A program made the translations under genes and the position numbers. This document shows, one piece after another, positions 60,465-64,000 of a stretch of 64,000 bases of DNA. Source of the DNA: Pseudorhodoferax sp. Leaf265 (GTDB taxonomy: Bacteria > Pseudomonadota > Gammaproteobacteria > Burkholderiales > Burkholderiaceae_C); assembly GCF_001422365.1 (NCBI RefSeq), contig NZ_LMMT01000018.1:1-64000 (forward strand), in the 5' to 3' direction. Each line of letters begins with the position of its first letter. Position 1 is the stretch's first letter. A model generated the notes under the pieces. It was not told where the DNA came from. It did not search any database and saw only the letters and a list, made by a program, of their open reading frames with translations.

Positions 60465-61462
60465 CAGATCACCTTGGCCCGCATGAGGTCGCCGATGTGC
60501 ACCACGCCGACCAGCGTGCCGGCCGCATCGACCACCAGCACGGCGGTGATGCGGTGCTGCTCCATGAGCTCGACAGCCTCGGCCGCCAGGGCATCGGCGC
60601 GGATCGTCCGCGGCTTGGCATGCATGACGTCGCCTGCGCGCACGGCGCGCAGGTCGCGGCCCTTTTCGACGAGGCGGCGCAGGTCGCCGTCGGTGAACAC
60701 CCCTTGCACACGCAGCGCGTCGTCGACGATGGCGGCCAGCCCGCCCTTCGCGCTCATCTCGCGCATCATCTCGGCCAGCGGCGTGTCCGCGGCCACGGTC
60801 GGCATCTCTGCGCCGCTGCGCATCACGTCGCTGACGTGGGTCAGCAGGCGCCGGCCCAATGCACCGCCCGGATGCGAACGCGCGAAGTCCTCGGCCTTGA
60901 AGCCGCGCAGCTCGAGCAGGGCCACCGCCAGCGCATCGCCCATCACGAGCTGGGCCGTGCTGCTGGCCGTGGGCGCCAGGTTGAGCGGACATGCTTCCTT
61001 CTCGACGCCGCTGTCCAGCACCTCGTCGGCATGGCGTGCCAGGGTGGACTGCCCGCCACCTGTGATGGCCACCAGCGGCACGCCCTGGCGCTTGAGCACG
61101 GGCAGGATCAGGTTGAGCTCGGCGCTCTCGCCGCTATTGGAAATCGCGATCACGAGGTCTTGCGGCGTGACCATGCCCAGGTCGCCGTGGCTGGCTTCGC
61201 CCGGGTGCACGAACAGCGCGGGCGTGCCCGTGGACGCCAGCGTGGCGGCGATCTTGCGGCCCACATGGCCGCTCTTGCCCATGCCCATCACGACCACGCG
61301 GCCGCTCAGGTGCAGGATGCGCTGCACGGCGCGCACGAAGCTGTCGCCCACACGGGCCTTGAGCCCCAGCACGGCAGCGGCCTCGATGTCGAAGGTGGTT
61401 TGCGCCAGGCCGATGACCTGTGCCGTGTCCAGCGGCTGGACGCGTTCGCGCGAAGATGTCAT
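60464..61462 (-). CDS. kdsD: D-arabinose-5-phosphate isomerase
   Basis: The 332-residue protein has a SIS domain (about 40-190: G-M-G-K-S-G-H-V-G-R-K, S-N-S-G-E-S-A-E) and two CBS domains (about 210-330). It makes D-arabinose 5-phosphate, the first KDO precursor. It is divergent from the antiporter gene across 83 bases. ATG 61462 was chosen from the T-S-S-R-E-R start. Confidence 0.93.
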   Translation of the reverse strand: MTSSRERVQPLDTAQVIGLAQTTFDIEAAAVLGLKARVGDSFVRAVQRILHLSGRVVVMGMGKSGHVGRKIAATLASTGTPALFVHPGEASHGDLGMVTPQDLVIAISNSGESAELNLILPVLKRQGVPLVAITGGGQSTLARHADEVLDSGVEKEACPLNLAPTASSTAQLVMGDALAVALLELRGFKAEDFARSHPGGALGRRLLTHVSDVMRSGAEMPTVAADTPLAEMMREMSAKGGLAAIVDDALRVQGVFTDGDLRRLVEKGRDLRAVRAGDVMHAKPRTIRADALAAEAVELMEQHRITAVLVVDAAGTLVGVVHIGDLMRAKVI

Positions 61463-61545
61463 GGCGCGAATTCTATCGAGCGCACCCTTGGCACGCGTCC
61501 GCAACCCAGGGCCAGCCCAGGGCAACACGCTAGCATGCGCGCACC

Positions 61546-63531
61546 ATGTCCTCGCTCGAACTCACGCTGGTCTACCTGTTGGCGGCTGTGCTGGGCGTGG
61601 TGCTGTTCCGCTCGCTCAAGCTGCCGCCCATGCTGGGCTACCTGACGGTGGGCGTGCTGATCGGTCCCAACGCGCTGGCCCTCGCGCAGAACTCCGAGAG
61701 CGTCAAACACCTGGGCGAGTTCGGCGTGGTGTTCCTGATGTTCGTGATCGGGCTGGAATTCAACCTGCCCAAGCTGCGCGCCATGCGGCGCCATGTGTTC
61801 GGGCTGGGCCTGTGGCAGGTGGTGCTGACCGTCCTCGTGGCCACGGGCGCATCGCTCGCGCTGGCGGCCGTGGCGCCGCGCTGGTGGGGCATGCCCTGGC
61901 AGACGGCGGTGGCGCTGTCGGGCGCGCTGGCCATGAGCAGCACGGCCATCGTGGTCAAGCTCATGGCCGACCGCATCGAGCTCGAGTCCGAGCACGGCAA
62001 GCGCGTGATGGGCGTGCTGCTGTTCCAGGATCTGGCCGTGGTGCCGCTGCTGGTGCTGATCCCCGCGCTGGGCGCCTCGGCCGAGCAGATGCTGTTCGCG
62101 CTGGGCCTGGCCATGGTCAAGGCAGTGGTGCTGATCACACTGCTGCTGACGGGCGGGCAGCGCGTGATGCGCTGGTGGCTCACGCTGGTGGCGCGGCGCA
62201 AGAGCGAAGACCTGTTCGTGCTGAACCTGCTGCTGATCACGCTCGGCCTGGCGTGGCTCACCGAGATGGCGGGCCTGTCGCTGGCGCTGGGCGCCTTCAT
62301 CGCCGGCATGCTGATCTCCGAGACCGAGTTCAAGCACCAGGTGGAGACCGACATCCGGCCCTTCCACGACGTGCTGCTGGGCCTGTTCTTCATCACCATC
62401 GGCATGATGCTGGACTGGCGCATCGTGCTGGAGCGCTGGCCCTTGCTGCTGCTGCTGGTCACGCTGCCGGTGCTGTTCAAGCTGGCGCTGATCACGGCGC
62501 TGGCCAAGGGCTTCGGCGCCTCGGCCGGCGTCTCGCTGCGCACGGGCCTGTACCTGGCGCAGGCCGGCGAGTTCGGCTTCGTGCTGCTGACGCTGGCCAA
62601 CAACCGCGGCCTGGTGCCCCCCGCGCTGCTCAACCCCATCCTGGCCAGCATGGTGCTGTCCATGCTGGCCACGCCCTTCATGGTGATGTACAGCAACGCC
62701 TTCGTCACGCGCTTCGTCAGCAGCGACTGGCTGCAACAGTCGCTGCAGATGACCAGCATCGCGCGGCGTTCCATCAACGCCAACAAGCATGTGATCATCT
62801 GTGGCTACGGCCGCTGCGGCCAGAACCTGGCGCGCATGCTGGAACGCGAGTCCATCCCCTACATGGCGCTGGACCTGGACCCGGACCGCGTGCGCTTGGC
62901 CGCCGCGGCCGGCGATTCGGTGGTGTTCGGTGACGCCGCGCGGCTGCAGGCGCTGATGGCCGCGGGCCTGGCGCGCGCGAGCGCGGTGGTGCTGACCTAC
63001 CTGGACGTGCCAGGCGTCATGAAGGTGCTGGCCCACGTGCGTGCCCACGCCCCCCAGGTGCCGGTGATCGTCCGCACGCAGGACGACCGCGACCTCGAGC
63101 GCCTGCAGCAGGCCGGCGCCACCGAGGTCGTGCCCGAGGCCATCGAGGGCTCGCTGATGCTGGCCAGCCATGCACTGGCCCTCGTGGGCGTGCCCATGCG
63201 CCGCGTGCTGCGGCTGGTGCAGGACCAGCGCGATGCGCGCTACCACCTGCTGCGCGGCTACTTCCACGGTGCCGACGACGATGGCCAGGACGAGCTGGAC
63301 CACGAGCGGCTGGCCACGGTGTCGCTGACTCTGGCCTCGCGCTCGCTCGGCAAGCCGCTGGGGCACCTCGCGCTGCACACGCTGGGCGCGCGCGTGGTGC
63401 AACTGCGCCGCATGAGCGGCGCTGCGGTGCCTGTCAACGACGAGGCCGTGCTGCAGGACGGGGACACGGTCGTGCTGTCAGGCCGGGCCGAGGCGCTCAC
63501 CCTGGCCGAAGGCCGCCTGCTGCGCGGCTGA
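61546..63531 (+). CDS. KefC/YbaL-like monovalent cation:proton antiporter
   Basis: The 661-residue CPA2 protein has about 12 membrane spans (1-390), a TrkA-N/RCK domain with the nucleotide motif I-I-C-G-Y-G-R-C-G-Q (about 420), and a TrkA-C domain (about 565-655). It exchanges K+ or Na+ for protons under cytosolic ligand control. Placement divergent from kdsD is common in Proteobacteria, where the neighbour of kdsD is often a cation exchanger. Confidence 0.92.
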   Translation: MSSLELTLVYLLAAVLGVVLFRSLKLPPMLGYLTVGVLIGPNALALAQNSESVKHLGEFGVVFLMFVIGLEFNLPKLRAMRRHVFGLGLWQVVLTVLVATGASLALAAVAPRWWGMPWQTAVALSGALAMSSTAIVVKLMADRIELESEHGKRVMGVLLFQDLAVVPLLVLIPALGASAEQMLFALGLAMVKAVVLITLLLTGGQRVMRWWLTLVARRKSEDLFVLNLLLITLGLAWLTEMAGLSLALGAFIAGMLISETEFKHQVETDIRPFHDVLLGLFFITIGMMLDWRIVLERWPLLLLLVTLPVLFKLALITALAKGFGASAGVSLRTGLYLAQAGEFGFVLLTLANNRGLVPPALLNPILASMVLSMLATPFMVMYSNAFVTRFVSSDWLQQSLQMTSIARRSINANKHVIICGYGRCGQNLARMLERESIPYMALDLDPDRVRLAAAAGDSVVFGDAARLQALMAAGLARASAVVLTYLDVPGVMKVLAHVRAHAPQVPVIVRTQDDRDLERLQQAGATEVVPEAIEGSLMLASHALALVGVPMRRVLRLVQDQRDARYHLLRGYFHGADDDGQDELDHERLATVSLTLASRSLGKPLGHLALHTLGARVVQLRRMSGAAVPVNDEAVLQDGDTVVLSGRAEALTLAEGRLLRG

Positions 63532-63891
63532 TCAGCCGGCCGCGGCGGGTGGGGCCGCAGCCTCGGCTTCGGCCGCGGCAGGGCGCCAGTACACGCCTTC
63601 GACGACGACACCGGCCCGCATCTTGGCCGCCACCGCCACCAGGCCCTGCACCGGGCCGGGGTCGGCCTCGCTGGCCTCCAGTGCTGGCGCGAGATCCACC
63701 AGCACCAGGTAGCGCCAGCCATCGGCATCGAGTGCCACCACCTTGAAGCGGTAGCCCTCGGCGGGAAAACCGCATTGCGCCATGGCCTCGCGCACCACGG
63801 CGAACAGCTGTGCGCGGCGGTCCGCGCGTTCCACCTTGCGCACCGCGGCCGGGTCCAGCCCGGCCGGCGCGCTCTTGTCCAACACCGTCAT
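63532..63891 (-). CDS. Hypothetical protein
   Basis: The 119-residue protein is not recognised. The N-terminal part has V-R-K-V-E-R-A-D-R-R-A-Q-L, the centre Y-R-F-K-V-V-A-L-D-A-D-G-W-R-Y-L-V-L-V-D looks like a small alpha/beta fold, and the C-terminus is Ala/Pro-rich and probably disordered. It has no signal or membrane span. It starts one base after the stop of the partial gene upstream and ends adjacent to the antiporter stop. Confidence 0.65.
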   Translation of the reverse strand: MTVLDKSAPAGLDPAAVRKVERADRRAQLFAVVREAMAQCGFPAEGYRFKVVALDADGWRYLVLVDLAPALEASEADPGPVQGLVAVAAKMRAGVVVEGVYWRPAAAEAEAAAPPAAAG

Positions 63892-63892
63892 C

Positions 63893-64000
63893 TCAGGTCA
63901 CTGCGTCGCGGCGGCGCCGGTTCACCATTCGCTTGGACACCACGGCGCCGGCCGCCATGGCCACGGCCAGCGCGAGTTCCGGCCGGCGGTTGGTCAGTTC
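63893..64000 (-). CDS. C-terminal end of an unidentified gene, cut by the window edge
   Basis: Thirty-five codons are visible before TGA at 63893-63895. The segment has one Ala/Val-rich, possibly membrane-spanning stretch (L-A-L-A-V-A-M-A-A-G-A-V-V) and a basic tail K-R-M-V-N-R-R-R-R. Too little is present to name it. Confidence 0.4.
   Translation of the reverse strand, partial: ELTNRRPELALAVAMAAGAVVSKRMVNRRRRDAVT

Overview
The window is high-GC DNA (long G/C-ending reading frames almost throughout) with the gene content of a Burkholderiales bacterium, most likely Comamonadaceae (Variovorax/Acidovorax-like). Supporting signs are the many LysR regulators, a Bug/TctC-type binding protein, DUF4148 and DUF3606 stress proteins, a metX-metW pair, and a kdsD-kdsC-lptC block beside a KefC-like antiporter. 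The taxonomic call is inference from gene families. There is no rRNA, CRISPR array, integrase or intact insertion sequence. One tRNA gene is present.

Layout. 0-1 kb: a decayed stretch with a sulfatase pseudogene and one tiny membrane-protein gene. 1-10.6 kb: a sugar-acid locus that fits non-phosphorylative L-fucose use: lactonase, aldose dehydrogenase, FucU mutarotase, GntR regulator, DapA-type aldolase and a complete carbohydrate ABC importer. 10.6-15.5 kb: small membrane protein, LysR regulator, PHB-depolymerase-family esterase, response regulator and hybrid histidine kinase. 15.6-30.5 kb: a large catabolic region. An orphan PotA-like ATPase heads a minus-strand operon (quinone reductase, GST, variant AroQ, GhrA-like dehydrogenase). 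Its probable binding protein and permeases lie 6 kb away on the plus strand. Between them are a flavin monooxygenase, an alpha-hydroxy-acid oxidase, an ArgE-like deacylase, a LysR regulator, DUF1028 and RidA; a maleate-isomerase-like protein follows.

30.5-36.3 kb: an ACC deaminase gene with all discriminating residues, a LysR regulator divergent from an M20 peptidase-Lrp pair, and a TctC protein. 36.5-38.7 kb: a group of small, mostly disordered or secreted stress-type proteins. 39 kb: tRNA-Ala(CGC) and slyX. 39.4-41.8 kb: LysR with a divergent omega-aminotransferase. 41.8-43.7 kb: metX-metW preceded by a leader that reads as a SAM-II riboswitch plus intrinsic terminator. 43.7-56.3 kb: a second catabolic region (SDR, GntR, aminotransferase, alpha/beta hydrolase, carbamoylase-type hydrolase, class II aldolase, NMT1-type ABC importer, bicupin, NtaA-type flavin monooxygenase, flavin reductase). 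Its make-up recalls the Rut pyrimidine pathway, but the substrate is unknown.

56.3-64 kb: a GDT1/TMEM165-type manganese exporter behind a yybP-ykoY Mn2+ riboswitch; two tandem RRM RNA-binding proteins, the second with a hairpin that can mask its ribosome binding site; an SDR; the lptC-kdsC-kdsD envelope genes; and a KefC-like antiporter.

The most interesting signals are regulatory: the SAM-II element in front of metX, the manganese riboswitch, the Shine-Dalgarno-masking hairpin, several perfect inverted repeats beside LysR/GntR genes, and an inverted pair of dispersed repeats placed inside two transporter operons. The two multi-gene catabolic regions with unassigned substrates are the best candidates for undescribed metabolism.
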